64,000 nucleotides of DNA from Streptococcus sp. CF8_St5-11 (GCF_024295625.1 NZ_JANCOJ010000006.1:1-64000), one strand, 5' to 3'. Positions 9,207-19,660 are shown, counted from the first letter of the stretch. The notes: generated from the letters alone by a model not told the origin. Made by a program: numbers and translations.

Positions 9207-9257
9207 TAAAACGGTTTCTAATTATTATCTTTTTTTATTCTTTAGGAGGAATAAATC

Positions 9258-10514
9258 ATGAAACGTACAATTTTACGTAGTGCTGCTGTACTTGGTACAG
9301 TTGGTTTTGCCGGCTTCTTACTTGCTGCTTGTAGCAATAACTCATCAGGTTCTTCTGAGGCAAGTAAAGAAATCAACGTCTATGTAGACAAAGGCTACAA
9401 ATCTTATGTTGAAGAAGCTGCAAAAGCTTTTGAAAAAGAAAATGGCGTAAAAATTAACATCAAGACTGGTGATGCTCTTGGTGGATTGGATAACCTTTCT
9501 CTTGATAACCAATCTAAAAAAGCTCCAGACGTTATGATGGCACCATACGACCGTGTAGGTGGTCTTGGTAGCGATGGTCAATTGGCTGAAGTGACATTAA
9601 ACAAAGATAGCCATACAGATAAAACAACTGAAGCTCTTGTAACAAACGGTGGTAAAGTTTACGGTGCACCTGCTGTCATCGAAACATTGGTTCTCTACTA
9701 TAACAAAGATCTTGTAAGCGAAGCTCCAAAAACATTTGGTGATCTTGAAAATCTTGCAAAAGATAGCAAGTACGACTTCGCTAGCGAACCTGGTAAAACA
9801 ACTGCCTTCTTAGCTGACTGGACAAACTTCTACTACACTTACGGTTTACTTTCAGGTAACGGCGGTTATGTGTTTGGTAAAGACGGTACAGATCCTAAAG
9901 ATATTGGATTGAACAACCAAGGTTCTATCGATGGTATCGAATATGCAAAAACTTGGTATGCTAAATGGCCAAAAGGTTTGCAAGATACAAAAGCTGCTGC
10001 TAACTTCATCCAAACACAATTCCAAGAAGGTAAAACAGCTGCTATCATCGATGGTCCTTGGAAAGCTGCTTCATTGAAAGAAGCTAAAGTAAACTACGGT
10101 GTCGCAACGATTCCAACTCTTCCAAACGGAAAACAATACTCTGCCTTTGGTGGTGGTAAAGCTTGGGTTATCCCTGCAGGTGCGAAAAACCTTGATGGCG
10201 CTCAAAAATTCATTGACTTCTTGACAAGTACTGACCAACAAAAAGCTTTGTTTGACAAGACCAATGAAGTTCCTGCCAACACAGAAGCTCGTAAATATGC
10301 GGTTAGCAAAAACGATGAATTGACAACTGCCGTTGTTGATCAATTCAAGAATGCTCAACCAATGCCAAATATCTCAGAAATGAGTGCTGTTTGGGATCCA
10401 GCTGCTACTATGCTTTTCGATGCTGTAAGTGGTAAAAAATCTGCAAAAGCATCTGCTGACGATGCAGTGAAATTGATTAAAGAAACCATCGAACAAAAAT
10501 TCGGTAGCAAATAA
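9258..10514 (+). CDS. malX: Maltose/maltodextrin-binding lipoprotein
   Basis: The 418-residue solute-binding protein starts with a lipoprotein signal peptide ending in LLAAC, so Cys25 is the predicted lipidated residue. The rest is a MalE-type periplasmic-binding fold (family 1) with typical segments such as ETLVLYYNKDLV and FGGGKAWVIPAGA. It captures maltodextrins at the outer face of the membrane and delivers them to MalC-MalD. An RBS (AGGAGGA) lies 7-8 nt upstream of the ATG. An 11-bp hairpin after the stop codon may stabilise the malX message relative to malCD, in line with the need for excess binding protein. Confidence 0.95.
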   Translation: MKRTILRSAAVLGTVGFAGFLLAACSNNSSGSSEASKEINVYVDKGYKSYVEEAAKAFEKENGVKINIKTGDALGGLDNLSLDNQSKKAPDVMMAPYDRVGGLGSDGQLAEVTLNKDSHTDKTTEALVTNGGKVYGAPAVIETLVLYYNKDLVSEAPKTFGDLENLAKDSKYDFASEPGKTTAFLADWTNFYYTYGLLSGNGGYVFGKDGTDPKDIGLNNQGSIDGIEYAKTWYAKWPKGLQDTKAAANFIQTQFQEGKTAAIIDGPWKAASLKEAKVNYGVATIPTLPNGKQYSAFGGGKAWVIPAGAKNLDGAQKFIDFLTSTDQQKALFDKTNEVPANTEARKYAVSKNDELTTAVVDQFKNAQPMPNISEMSAVWDPAATMLFDAVSGKKSAKASADDAVKLIKETIEQKFGSK

Positions 10515-10533
10515 GACAGTTTTTAGGTGTGAG

Positions 10534-10565
10534 TAAGAGGTTGGAGACAAAGTCCCAACCTCTTA
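10534..10565 (+). terminator. Intercistronic hairpin between malX and malC
   Basis: Perfect 11-bp stem (10534-10544 with 10555-10565; TAAGAGGTTGG) with a 10-nt loop. The following U-tract is poor, so it more likely attenuates transcription or protects the malX 3' end than fully terminates. Confidence 0.6.
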
Positions 10566-10641
10566 TGTTCAATTTTCAAGCACAACTTACTGTCTGACTT
10601 GTCTTCTTGCTCTCTAGCAAGGACATTATAAGGAGATTTGA

Positions 10642-11937
10642 ATGACTACAGAACAAAACCCTAAAAAGGCTATGTGGCTCTCTTTGATCCCGGGTCTTGG
10701 GCAAATTTATAACAAACAAAAAACCAAAGGCTATATTTTTCTTGCCGTAACCATTCTCTTTCTCGCCTATTTCCTAGGAATTGGAGCTGGAGAATTAGCG
10801 AAATTGGTTACACTTGGAACCGTCCGTGGACAAGATAATTCTCTCTTTATCTTGATTCGTGGCGCCTTCCACTTGATCATTACCATTGTTTACTTCCTAT
10901 TTTATGCCTTAAATATTAAGGATGCTGGAACCGTTGCAAAACGTATCAACAATGGCATTGCTGTTCCAAAAACTGGAAAAGAAATGGTTCAAGCCATCTA
11001 TGAAAATGGCTTCCCATATTTATTGATCATTCCTTCATACATTGCTATGACATTTGCGATTATCTTCCCAGTTTTAGTAACTTTGATGATCGCCTTTACC
11101 AACTACGACTTCAAACATACCGCTCCAACAACCTTGTTGGATTGGATCGGGTTCCAAAACTTCACTAATATGTGGACCTTGAGCACCTTCCGCTCAGCCT
11201 TTACATCTGTTCTTGGCTGGACCTTGATTTGGGCACTCGCAGCTTCTACTCTTCAAATCGTACTCGGTATCTTGACCGCTATTGTTGCAAACCAACCATT
11301 CGTAAAAGGAAAACGAATCTTTGGGGTTATCTTCTTGCTCCCATGGGCTGTTCCAGCCTTCATCACTATCTTAACTTTCTCAAATATGTTTAACGATAGT
11401 GTCGGTGCCATCAATGCACAAGTTATCCCATTGTTTGCGAAGATCTTCCCATTCTTAGATGGCATTTTGATTCCTTGGAAAACAGATCCTACTTGGACAA
11501 AAATTGCTTTGATTATGATGCAAGGTTGGCTCGGCTTCCCTTACATTTACGTCTTGACTTTAGGGATTCTTCAATCTATTCCAAACGATCTTTACGAAGC
11601 TGCTTATATTGATGGTGCCAACGGTTGGCAAAAATTCCGCAGCATCACTTTCCCAATGATTATGGCTGTTGCAGCTCCAACTTTGATCAGTCAATATACT
11701 TTCAACTTTAATAACTTCTCCATCATTTACTTGTTTAACGATGGGGGACCTGGTTCTGTCGGAGGAAACGCCGGATCTACAGATATCTTGATCTCATGGA
11801 TCTACAAGTTGACAACCAATTCTTCTCCTCAATATTCAATGGCCGCAGCGGTAACCTTGATTATCTCTGTGATTGTGATCTCAATCTCTATGATTGCCTT
11901 CAAGAAACTACATGCATTTGATATGGAGGATGTATAA
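10642..11937 (+). CDS. malC: Maltodextrin ABC transporter permease, MalF type
   Basis: The 431-residue integral membrane protein belongs to the binding-protein-dependent permease family. About eight hydrophobic segments are visible; the N-terminal part ([14 protein letters not shown]) is an extra domain found in streptococcal MalC. The EAA loop that contacts the ATPase is [21 protein letters not shown], about residue 320. The C-terminal [16 protein letters not shown] segment is characteristic of MalF-type proteins. It pairs with MalD, whose ATG starts 1 nt beyond this stop codon. No ATPase gene is present nearby; in other streptococci the shared MsmK performs this role, which I infer here. 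Confidence 0.93.
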   Translation: MTTEQNPKKAMWLSLIPGLGQIYNKQKTKGYIFLAVTILFLAYFLGIGAGELAKLVTLGTVRGQDNSLFILIRGAFHLIITIVYFLFYALNIKDAGTVAKRINNGIAVPKTGKEMVQAIYENGFPYLLIIPSYIAMTFAIIFPVLVTLMIAFTNYDFKHTAPTTLLDWIGFQNFTNMWTLSTFRSAFTSVLGWTLIWALAASTLQIVLGILTAIVANQPFVKGKRIFGVIFLLPWAVPAFITILTFSNMFNDSVGAINAQVIPLFAKIFPFLDGILIPWKTDPTWTKIALIMMQGWLGFPYIYVLTLGILQSIPNDLYEAAYIDGANGWQKFRSITFPMIMAVAAPTLISQYTFNFNNFSIIYLFNDGGPGSVGGNAGSTDILISWIYKLTTNSSPQYSMAAAVTLIISVIVISISMIAFKKLHAFDMEDV

Positions 11938-11938
11938 A

Positions 11939-12781
11939 ATGAAAAATTCAGTTCAATTTAAACGCCGCCTCAATCATTTCTTGACTTACCTGTACATGGT
12001 GGTTCTTTCAATCGTTATCATTTATCCATTGTTGATTACGGTTCTATCAGCCTTCAAATCAGGGAATGTCAGTGCCTTTACACTTGATTTTAGTGGCAAT
12101 CTTAGTTTTGATAACTTCTCAAAACTTTTCTCTGAAACTCATTATGGCACTTGGTATATGAACACCTTGGTTATCGCCATTATCACCATGATTGTACAAA
12201 CAAGTATCGTTACCTTCGCAGGTTACGCATACAGCCGTTACAATTTCTTGGCGCGTAAACAAAGTTTGGTCTTCTTCTTGATTATTCAAATGGTCCCAAC
12301 CATGGCAGCCCTCACAGCCTTCTTCGTTATGGCTTTGATGCTGAATGCCTTGAACCAACCTTGGTTCTTGATCTTCCTTTATGTTGGTGGTGGTATTCCA
12401 ATGAATGCCTGGTTGATGAAGGGATACTTCGATACTGTTCCAATTTCCCTCGATGAATCTGCGAAATTGGATGGAGCTGGACACTTCCGTCGCTTCTGGC
12501 AAATCGTCCTTCCTCTTGTTCGTCCAATGATTGCCGTTCAAGCACTTTGGGCTTTCATGGGGCCTTTCGGAGACTATATCTTGTCTAAATTCTTGCTTCG
12601 TGACGAAGTGAACTTTACGGTAGCCGTTGGTCTTCAAACCTTTATCAGTGACCAAAAAAATCAAAAAATCGCCTTCTTTGCAGCCGGTGCTATTTTGATC
12701 GCGGTTCCAATCTGTATCTTATTCTTCTTCCTACAAAAGAACTTTGTTTCAGGCTTGACAGCTGGTGGAGATAAAGGATAA
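11939..12781 (+). CDS. malD: Maltodextrin ABC transporter permease, MalG type
   Basis: The product has 280 residues from the ATG at 11939, which has GGAGG 9 nt upstream. A longer frame reaches back into malC but has no RBS. Six transmembrane helices are expected for MalG-type permeases and the hydrophobic pattern agrees. The EAA loop reads [20 protein letters not shown], near residue 185. The C-terminus [12 protein letters not shown] is typical of MalG proteins. It forms the translocation channel with MalC. The gene is translationally close to malC, and a hairpin separates it from malA. Confidence 0.93.
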   Translation: MKNSVQFKRRLNHFLTYLYMVVLSIVIIYPLLITVLSAFKSGNVSAFTLDFSGNLSFDNFSKLFSETHYGTWYMNTLVIAIITMIVQTSIVTFAGYAYSRYNFLARKQSLVFFLIIQMVPTMAALTAFFVMALMLNALNQPWFLIFLYVGGGIPMNAWLMKGYFDTVPISLDESAKLDGAGHFRRFWQIVLPLVRPMIAVQALWAFMGPFGDYILSKFLLRDEVNFTVAVGLQTFISDQKNQKIAFFAAGAILIAVPICILFFFLQKNFVSGLTAGGDKG

Positions 12782-12819
12782 AATAGAATCTTATTTCAAG
12801 CACATTTTATTTTTAAGTT

Positions 12820-12851
12820 AAGGGTAGTATGGTGGATGCTTTACTACCCTT
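12820..12851 (+). terminator. Hairpin between malD and malA
   Basis: Stem AAGGGTAGTA (12820-12829) with TACTACCCTT (12842-12851) and a 12-nt loop; flanking TTAA pairs extend it. No U-tract follows, so it is probably a partial terminator or RNA-processing/stability element separating malXCD from malA-malR. Confidence 0.5.
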
Positions 12852-12924
12852 CGTTAAGAATAAAATCAATCAAAGAGATTTCTCTTTGCATTTCTGATAC
12901 TCTTATGTTTAGAAAGGTCATCTT

Positions 12925-13737
12925 ATGCCCTATCCTTTTAATTATTTCGCAAGTATCTTCAATTTTCGCTCTTCTTTTGCAAACCGCAAAAAACTGAGCT
13001 GGTTCCAAATGATTTTTACTTCTTTCTTTCTAATCTCTATCACACTATTACCTGTGGCTCTGCAAAATGCTCAACTCAAAACCTATCCTTTGACAACCTT
13101 TGTCAGCGATGTGTTTGATCCTTTATCAACAGACGTTATGAAAGATATCCAAGAACACTTCGTGATCAAAGACCAAGAGCTCACCTATACAGGGACTAAC
13201 CCTGTACACAAGACTTCAAAAGGACAGGTTATCTTAGGCCAAGAGGCAAAGGCTAGTGAAGGCAAGGAGTTAACACTCCATTTTGATCGCAAACAATTGA
13301 TTATCTCAAAAGAAAATAAAGAACTCGCTACCGTCTCATACCAGGCTATCAATCAGGAGAGCCTCCGGGATAAAAAAAGCTTCACTCAAGCTATCTCTAG
13401 CGATTGGTTCCGTGAAAATCGACTCCCTGTCAGTCTCTTTCTCGTGATTTTCTCCGGCTTCTTATCGACAGTCAATTATTTGATTCTCATCGTAGGGGCA
13501 TCTTTCTTCCTCTACTTGACACGAAAATCTCGACTCTTTTCACTACAAACTTTCAAGGAATGTTTCAATTGTATTCTGAATTGCCTGGGGCTCCCTATTT
13601 TACTAAGTGTCCTCATCAGTTTACTATTCCATCAAGTATTTACTACGATGATCATGATCCAAAATGTCTTATTTGTACTCTATCTTGCCATGGTATTTTA
13701 TAAGACCCACTTTCGTGATCCAGACTATCACCGCTAG
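12925..13737 (+). CDS. malA: MalA, DUF1189-family membrane protein
   Basis: The 270-residue protein has an N-terminal hydrophobic helix (about residues 28-47), an extracytoplasmic soluble part (about 48-165) and about three more helices to the C-terminus (about 170-260), the layout of DUF1189 proteins. In the pneumococcal maltose locus the corresponding gene between malD and malR is called malA; its biochemical role is not established. Position and co-orientation with malR (11 bp apart) support the assignment. It might modulate the transporter or sense envelope state, but nothing in the sequence demonstrates this. Confidence 0.8.
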   Translation: MPYPFNYFASIFNFRSSFANRKKLSWFQMIFTSFFLISITLLPVALQNAQLKTYPLTTFVSDVFDPLSTDVMKDIQEHFVIKDQELTYTGTNPVHKTSKGQVILGQEAKASEGKELTLHFDRKQLIISKENKELATVSYQAINQESLRDKKSFTQAISSDWFRENRLPVSLFLVIFSGFLSTVNYLILIVGASFFLYLTRKSRLFSLQTFKECFNCILNCLGLPILLSVLISLLFHQVFTTMIMIQNVLFVLYLAMVFYKTHFRDPDYHR

Positions 13738-13748
13738 GAGGTTTTCTC

Positions 13749-14732
13749 ATGCGTGTTACCATCAAAGATGTTGCGAAACTCGCTGGCGTCGCGCCTTCTA
13801 CTGTCACTCGCGTCATCCAAAACAAATCCACGATTAGTGATGAAACAAAAAAACGTGTCCGTGAGGCCATGGTCGAATTGGACTACCATCCCAATCTTAA
13901 TGCTCGCAGCCTTGTCAGCCAATCTAGTCAAGTCATTGCTTTGGTCCTACCAATCGACAGTGACGTCTTCTACCAGAATCCTTTCTTCCCAACTGTTTTA
14001 CGAGGAATTACCCAGATTGCTTCAGACAATGACTATGCCATCCAAATCTGTACAGGTCAAAACGAAGAACGGCAGCTCGACAACCTCAAGCAACTCATCT
14101 ACGGAAACCGTGTGGATGGTTTAATCTTCCTTTATTCCAACCCGAACGACCCCCTCGTTGAATTTGCACTGAAGGACAAGTTTCCCTTCCTCATCCTTGG
14201 AAAGGCGGTCTCTCCTTTTGTTTCGCTAGTCGATAATGACAATATCGAGGCTGCATTTGATGCAACAGATTATTTTATTCAACAAAACTACCGAAAAATT
14301 GCTTTTATCGGGGGAAACAAAGAGCTGTTTGTGTCTCAAGACCGCTACCAAGGTTATAAAGAAGCCCTCCAAAAAGCAGGGATTCCTCTCGATGAAAAAC
14401 TCGTTCATTTTTCATTTGGGTTTATGTTAGAAGATAATTCTTATCAAATGATGGAGAGTCTACCATTAACAGAACTAGATGCGATTATGACGACCGATAT
14501 TCTCGTTGCTGAAGGGGTGCGCCAATACCTATTAGAACACCAGCTGACAATCCCGATTATTTCCTTTGATTCGATCAAGCCACGACTCGATATTGAAGCC
14601 TATATTGACATCAATGCGGTGGAACTCGGGCGTGAATCTGTCCGGACCATCCTTCAAATCATCAAAGATCACAAAGAAGGAAAAACCGTCTGCTACCGTC
14701 AATTGATTGACCATACCATTACGAAACTTTAG
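13749..14732 (+). CDS. malR: Maltose operon transcriptional repressor, LacI family
   Basis: The product has 327 residues. The N-terminal helix-turn-helix (VTIKDVAKLAGVAPSTVTRVI, residues 3-23) and hinge (NLNARSLVSQSS) are diagnostic of LacI/GalR regulators. The rest is a periplasmic-binding-like effector domain. It is expected to bind the CG-centred operators in the malQ/malX control region and release them when maltodextrin is available. It follows malA by 11 bp and precedes the pullulanase gene by 8 bp, so the three are probably cotranscribed. The start codon has AGGAGG upstream. Confidence 0.92.
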   Translation: MRVTIKDVAKLAGVAPSTVTRVIQNKSTISDETKKRVREAMVELDYHPNLNARSLVSQSSQVIALVLPIDSDVFYQNPFFPTVLRGITQIASDNDYAIQICTGQNEERQLDNLKQLIYGNRVDGLIFLYSNPNDPLVEFALKDKFPFLILGKAVSPFVSLVDNDNIEAAFDATDYFIQQNYRKIAFIGGNKELFVSQDRYQGYKEALQKAGIPLDEKLVHFSFGFMLEDNSYQMMESLPLTELDAIMTTDILVAEGVRQYLLEHQLTIPIISFDSIKPRLDIEAYIDINAVELGRESVRTILQIIKDHKEGKTVCYRQLIDHTITKL

Positions 14733-14740
14733 GAGTCTTT

Positions 14741-16816
14741 ATGTCTACATTTACTGCTTATTTAGATGACCAAGACCTCATTCGTATCCAAAAGGGAGAG
14801 GAGCATATCCTTCCTTTTTATTTGAAAACGAACCAAGGTCATCTTGCCTTAATCCCTGTCAAAACGTCAAGTGCAGCGACTGACACAGGAGACTATTTCT
14901 TAAGCCCTATTCCACTTGAACTCGGAGAAGAGTACACCATCTACGATGCTACTGGAAATTCTTCTATACTCCACTATCGAAACATCGTTCGCAAACCCAT
15001 TTTTGATCAAACCTTCACCTATAGTGGAGAGGATCTAGGAAGTTTCTACACACCACATCAGACGCAATTTAAATTCTGGGCACCGATTTCGCAAGATGTG
15101 AGTCTCCATATCGAAGATCAGATCTATCCGATGACACGTACAGAAAACGGTGTCTGGAAACTCGTGCTCAAAGGGGATTGGGAAGGAGCTGCCTACCACT
15201 ATGAATTTCGTGTCAATGGCCTAGAACGTCGGATTCACGATCCCTATGCTCTATCCTCTTTGGCCAACTCTGGAGACAGCTTGGTCATCGACCGGAAGAA
15301 GATTACACGTCCTATCACACGTGCTGCTCGTCAATTAGACCCGACAGAAGCAATCATCTACGAGATGAGCGTTCGGGACTTCTCTGTCCAAAAAGAGGCC
15401 GGCTTTAAACACCCTGGTAAGTTTAAAGGGTTGACAGAATCGCCTCAACTCAATGGTCAGATCCTTGGATTTGATTACCTTCAAAAACTTGGCATTACCC
15501 ATGTACAGTTACTTCCTGTCTATGATTTCGGTAGTGTTGATGAAGAGAATCAATGGAAAGCCTACAACTGGGGTTATGATCCTGTCCAATACAATGTTCC
15601 AGAAGGTAGTTATGCCAGTGACCCCAACGATCCTTATGCACGGATTTGGGAACTCCAAGATGCTATTGCAACCTATCACCAATCTAATCTTAGTGTTATC
15701 ATGGATGTGGTCTACAATCACGTCTACCAGGCCGATGAGTATGCATTTGAACAAATCGTACCCGGTTATTTCTACCGCTATAATGCAGAAGGAGGGCGGA
15801 CCAATGGAACCTTCTGTGGGAATGATGTCGCAAGTGAACGCTCCATGGTGAGACACTATATCAAGCAATCTCTCAAACAATGGGTTTCCCTCTACGGCTT
15901 TGATGGTTTTCGCTTTGACTTGATGGGAATCCTAGACATTCAAACCATGACAGAGATTGCAGAAGAACTCCGTGAAATCTATCCTAACATCTATCTCTAT
16001 GGGGAAGGGTGGAAGATGGATACCGGCCTCTCTGAAGATCAGCTCGCTCACCAGTATAACGCGAAACGATTACCAGCCTTTGGCTTTTTCAGTGATAACT
16101 TCCGGGATACGATCAAGAGAACACTTGTAGCCGGTCACCGTCGTGAGAGTCAACATCCCGCAAATGATTTTGCGAATATTCTAACGGCGAATGTCGGGAA
16201 GCTAGGGCCTGCTCATTTCACCCAACCTCAACAAGCCATTCAGTACGTCGAATGCCATGACAATGCAACTGTTTTTGATTATTTCCAACTTGAAAAGGAA
16301 GGGATTCGTCTAGAAGATCGAAAAGCTCTCTCACGATTAGCTCTTCATTTAGTGTTACTAGCTCAAGGAGTGCCGTTTATCCATGCTGGTCAAGAATTTT
16401 ATCGCACAAAAGGGCTCGAAGACAACACCTATAACTTGCCAGATAGTCTCAACCAATTGGACTGGTCATCCCTTTCAAAATGCCAAGAAGAAATTGCTTT
16501 TCTTGAAGAATTGATTGCTTATCGGAAATCACAGCCACTCCTTCGTTTGAAAAAAGGGCAAGAGATTCGCGACTACTGTGATGTCAAATGGTTATCTGAT
16601 CATCATTTGATCTACACGATTGAGAAAGATCGTGAAAAAATAACGATTCTTGTCAATTTCGGTGATCAAGAACAGACCTATCAGCATCCGAGCGATAGTC
16701 AGCTGCTATTTGCCTATCCTCATGCCAACCTCCAAGCGCCTATTCCTAAAGGAAAGGAACTTTCTATTCTTGCTCATAGTTGGCTCCTTCTCCACGAAAC
16801 TGAATCAACAAAATAA
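14741..16816 (+). CDS. pulA: Type I pullulanase (cytoplasmic debranching enzyme)
   Basis: The 691-residue protein cleaves alpha-1,6 branches in imported glycogen or pullulan fragments, providing linear chains for MalQ/MalP. After a divergent N-terminal domain comes a CBM48-like module (FKFWAPISQDVSLHI, about residues 110-125) and the GH13 barrel. YNWGYDP, the signature of type I pullulanases, is at about residue 276. Predicted catalytic residues are Asp393 (GFRFD), Glu422 (YGEGW) and Asp507 (VECHD). There is no signal peptide or LPXTG motif, in contrast with the large surface pullulanases of the same genus, so it acts inside the cell. It is the last gene before a strong terminator. Confidence 0.93.
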   Translation: MSTFTAYLDDQDLIRIQKGEEHILPFYLKTNQGHLALIPVKTSSAATDTGDYFLSPIPLELGEEYTIYDATGNSSILHYRNIVRKPIFDQTFTYSGEDLGSFYTPHQTQFKFWAPISQDVSLHIEDQIYPMTRTENGVWKLVLKGDWEGAAYHYEFRVNGLERRIHDPYALSSLANSGDSLVIDRKKITRPITRAARQLDPTEAIIYEMSVRDFSVQKEAGFKHPGKFKGLTESPQLNGQILGFDYLQKLGITHVQLLPVYDFGSVDEENQWKAYNWGYDPVQYNVPEGSYASDPNDPYARIWELQDAIATYHQSNLSVIMDVVYNHVYQADEYAFEQIVPGYFYRYNAEGGRTNGTFCGNDVASERSMVRHYIKQSLKQWVSLYGFDGFRFDLMGILDIQTMTEIAEELREIYPNIYLYGEGWKMDTGLSEDQLAHQYNAKRLPAFGFFSDNFRDTIKRTLVAGHRRESQHPANDFANILTANVGKLGPAHFTQPQQAIQYVECHDNATVFDYFQLEKEGIRLEDRKALSRLALHLVLLAQGVPFIHAGQEFYRTKGLEDNTYNLPDSLNQLDWSSLSKCQEEIAFLEELIAYRKSQPLLRLKKGQEIRDYCDVKWLSDHHLIYTIEKDREKITILVNFGDQEQTYQHPSDSQLLFAYPHANLQAPIPKGKELSILAHSWLLLHETESTK

Positions 16817-16846
16817 AGGTCACCACATTGTGGTGACCTTATTTTT
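16811..16846. terminator. Bidirectional terminator between pulA and the YitT-family gene
   Basis: Perfect 11-bp stem (16816-16826 with 16830-16840; AAGGTCACCAC) with a 3-nt loop, A-rich before and ATTTTTATT after. It serves convergent transcripts of pulA and the YitT-family gene. Confidence 0.9.
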
Positions 16847-17786
16847 ATTCTTCTGTTTCTACAAAGCGTCCGATGATATGAACGTTTTCTGAAATGGTGA
16901 TAAAAGCCTGAGGATCAGCTTTTTTCATTATATATTTGAATTCATTAAACTCTGCACGCGTAATAACTGTCAGCAGAACCGCTTTTTCCTGATGGTTATA
17001 GGTTCCTTCTGCATTGTGGATAATGGTTGCTCCACGATGCAATTTTTTATGAATCTTTTCAATAATGGCATCCGGCTGGCTCGTTACGATCATTGCCTGC
17101 ATCCGTTTTTGCTTGGTAAAGACAGCATCCGTTACTCGACTCGATACGAAGATGGTAATCATAGAGTAAAGAGCATACTTCCAACCAAAGGTCAGACCAG
17201 CAATCAACATGATGGTCCCATTGACCAAAAAGGAGATACTGCCGACATTCTTTCCTGTCCGTTTTCGAATCGTCAAACTAACAATATCCGTTCCTCCACT
17301 GGAAATGTTGTTCCGAAGAGCAAAACCAATCCCTGTTCCCATGACAACCCCACCAAATAGAGCATTCATGATCGGATCGTTGGTCAACGTAATCACTGGC
17401 ACGAACTGAATAAAGAGGGAACTCATCGAAACCGTAATAAAGGTAAAGATGGTAAATTTATGGCCAATTTGATACCAAGCCACAATCATCAAAGGGATAT
17501 TGATGGCATAAAAGGTTAAGGAAACGGGAATCGTAAAGCCAATAAAGCGTTGGCTCAGAACAGATAAAATCTGAGCTAGACCTGTTGCACCGCTGGAGTA
17601 TACATGTCCTGGTTGAAAGAAGAAGTTGACGGCAATCGCTGATAGAAAACCATACAGCAAGGAAGCTGACACTTTTTCATCGTATTTCTCACGGGAGATG
17701 CTCTTCAGCACGCGCAATAATTTAATGTTATAAGCTAGTCGCCGCACATGATAGCGAAATAGCTTATGAAAGCGAATTTTTTTCAT
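16845..17786 (-). CDS. YitT family membrane protein (DUF161/DUF2179)
   Basis: The product is about 313 residues from ATG 17786 (a TTG at 17792 is also in frame). A basic, Arg/Lys-rich N-terminus of about 45 residues precedes five to six transmembrane segments with the conserved SSGATGLAQI and GTGIGFALRNNISSGGTDI motifs of YitT proteins. A C-terminal cytoplasmic DUF2179 domain (about residues 225-313, LTVITRAEFNEFKYIM) follows. The function of the family is unknown; a small-molecule or ion transport role has been suggested only from topology. It lies downstream of aspS on the same strand with about 75 bp between, but the link is probably not functional. Confidence 0.85.
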   Translation of the reverse strand: MKKIRFHKLFRYHVRRLAYNIKLLRVLKSISREKYDEKVSASLLYGFLSAIAVNFFFQPGHVYSSGATGLAQILSVLSQRFIGFTIPVSLTFYAINIPLMIVAWYQIGHKFTIFTFITVSMSSLFIQFVPVITLTNDPIMNALFGGVVMGTGIGFALRNNISSGGTDIVSLTIRKRTGKNVGSISFLVNGTIMLIAGLTFGWKYALYSMITIFVSSRVTDAVFTKQKRMQAMIVTSQPDAIIEKIHKKLHRGATIIHNAEGTYNHQEKAVLLTVITRAEFNEFKYIMKKADPQAFITISENVHIIGRFVETEE

Positions 17787-17861
17787 TTTCAATCCATCGA
17801 TTAGAAGAAAAGGAAAATCTTAGAGCAACTGATTCCTAGACTCTCCCTTTTCTCTCTTGTC

Positions 17862-19616
17862 CTATTCTTGCTCTGCTACTTCTACTTGAAGATTTAACTC
17901 ATCCAATTGCTTTTTAGAAACGACAGAAGGAGCTTGTGTCATTGGATCTGTCGCCTTGTTATTCTTAGGAAAGGCAATGACTTCCCGAATATTATCTTCA
18001 CCTGCAAGAAGCATCACGAAGCGGTCCAAACCAATCGCCAATCCTCCATGTGGTGGGAAACCATAATCCATTGCTTCCAACAAGAAACCAAATTGTTCAT
18101 TGGCAGCTTCTTTTGTAAATCCAAGTGCCTTAAACATCCGTTCTTGTAAATCTTTATGATTAATCCGTAGGCTTCCTCCACCTAATTCATAGCCATTTAA
18201 GACGATATCATAGGCAATTGCTCGAACTTTTGAAAGATCTCCTTCCAATTCATGCTCTGTTTCAGCTTGTGGGAGTGTAAATGGATGGTGAGCAGACATA
18301 TAACGGCCTTCTTCTTCAGACCATTCAAACATTGGCCAATCCACTACCCAAAGGAAGTTGTATTGATTGTTGTCAATCAAGTCAAGCTCTTTCGCAAGAC
18401 GAACACGCAAAGCACCAAGCGTGGCATTGGCTACTTCAAGAGTATCTGCTACAAAGAGAACTAGATCTTTGTCTTCTAACTGTAAAGCAGCTGTCAAGTC
18501 ACTTGTCAAGTCTGTCAAGAACTTCGCAACAGGACCGTTCAAAGTACCCTCAGCATATTTCACCCAAGCAAGACCTTTTGCACCGTATTGCTTCGCAACT
18601 TCTGTCAATTTATCGATGTCTTTACGAGAGTAATGATCCGCTGCACCTTTGACAACGATCGCCTTAACTGCTGGAGCTTCTGAAAAGACTTTGAAGTCTA
18701 CACCCTTGACAAGCTCTGTCAAGTCTTGAAGCAACATTTCAAAACGTGTATCTGGTTTATCTGAACCATACAAGGCCATGGCATCATCATAATTCATCCG
18801 TGGGAATGGGAGTGTTACCTCAATTCCCTTGGTTTCTTTCATGACACGTGCAATCAAGCCTTCTGTGATATCTTGGATTTCTTGATCACTCAAGAAAGAG
18901 GTTTCCAAGTCGACCTGTGTAAATTCAGGTTGACGGTCTCCCCGTAAATCCTCATCCCGGAAACACTTCACGATTTGATAATAGCGGTCAAATCCAGCAT
19001 TCATCAACAATTGTTTTGTAATCTGAGGACTTTGTGGAAGGGCATAGAAATGCCCCTTATTGACACGGGAAGGAACCAAATAGTCACGCGCTCCTTCTGG
19101 AGTTGACTTAGAAAGAAACGGTGTTTCCACATCAATAAATTCTAATTCATCCAAGTAATTGCGGATTGAATGGGTTACTTTTGCACGAAGTTTGAGGTTT
19201 TCCAACATCTCAGGACGACGAAGGTCTAAGTAGCGGTAACGAAGACGAGTATCATCATTGGCTTCAATACCGTCCTTGATTTCAAATGGTGTTGTTTTTG
19301 CGGTATTGAGAACCGTAATAGTTTCTACCTTGAGTTCTACTGCTCCTGTAGGCAAGTTTGGATTAGCTTGTTCACGAGCTTCTACAAGACCTGTCACTTC
19401 TACAACATATTCACTACGGATGCTTTCGGCTGTAGCCATCACTTCTGTACTAACTGTTTCTGGATTGATCACCAATTGCATGATCCCTTCGCGGTCGCGT
19501 AGATCGATAAAGATCAAACCACCCAAGTCACGACGACGGCTAACCCATCCTTTCAAGGTAATACGAGTTCCAATGTGTTCTTCACGAACACGTCCAGCAT
19601 ACATTGAACGTTTCAT
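17862..19616 (-). CDS. aspS: Aspartyl-tRNA synthetase
   Basis: The 584-residue class II synthetase attaches aspartate to tRNA-Asp. The OB-fold anticodon-binding domain is N-terminal ([19 protein letters not shown], about residues 24-42). Motif 2 ([18 protein letters not shown]) is near residue 220, a bacterial GAD insertion lies about 290-420, and motif 3 ([17 protein letters not shown]) near residue 535. The ATG has GGAG about 10 nt upstream. The partner hisS often found beside it in Firmicutes is not in this window. Confidence 0.97.
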   Translation of the reverse strand: MKRSMYAGRVREEHIGTRITLKGWVSRRRDLGGLIFIDLRDREGIMQLVINPETVSTEVMATAESIRSEYVVEVTGLVEAREQANPNLPTGAVELKVETITVLNTAKTTPFEIKDGIEANDDTRLRYRYLDLRRPEMLENLKLRAKVTHSIRNYLDELEFIDVETPFLSKSTPEGARDYLVPSRVNKGHFYALPQSPQITKQLLMNAGFDRYYQIVKCFRDEDLRGDRQPEFTQVDLETSFLSDQEIQDITEGLIARVMKETKGIEVTLPFPRMNYDDAMALYGSDKPDTRFEMLLQDLTELVKGVDFKVFSEAPAVKAIVVKGAADHYSRKDIDKLTEVAKQYGAKGLAWVKYAEGTLNGPVAKFLTDLTSDLTAALQLEDKDLVLFVADTLEVANATLGALRVRLAKELDLIDNNQYNFLWVVDWPMFEWSEEEGRYMSAHHPFTLPQAETEHELEGDLSKVRAIAYDIVLNGYELGGGSLRINHKDLQERMFKALGFTKEAANEQFGFLLEAMDYGFPPHGGLAIGLDRFVMLLAGEDNIREVIAFPKNNKATDPMTQAPSVVSKKQLDELNLQVEVAEQE

Positions 19617-19651
19617 TTCTAATTAATCTCCAAACTAATATTCTTCCTTCT

Positions 19652-19660
19652 ATTTTACCA
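19652..19660 (-). promoter_or_regulatory. Extended -10 promoter candidate for aspS
   Basis: TG-G-TAAAAT on the minus strand (hexamer 19652-19657), about 35 bp upstream of the aspS start codon. No convincing -35 hexamer. Confidence 0.45.

Larger units (their letters stand above)
8811..9257. other. Divergent mal control region
   Basis: This 447-bp intergenic region separates malQ (minus) from malX (plus). It contains one well-formed sigma-A promoter for each direction and three LacI-family operator-like sequences, itemised separately. A fourth partial element (TAAAACGGTTTCTA, 9206-9219) follows the third. The malQ leader (about 8811-8968) has no recognisable riboswitch. Confidence 0.8.

Noticed and set aside
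12119..12664. 181-codon frame antisense to malD
   Set aside because: Opposite strand of a clear permease gene; no RBS, promoter or recognisable domain.
17015..17023. Single TGTGGATAA DnaA box in the YitT-family gene
   Set aside because: An isolated box within coding sequence is expected by chance.
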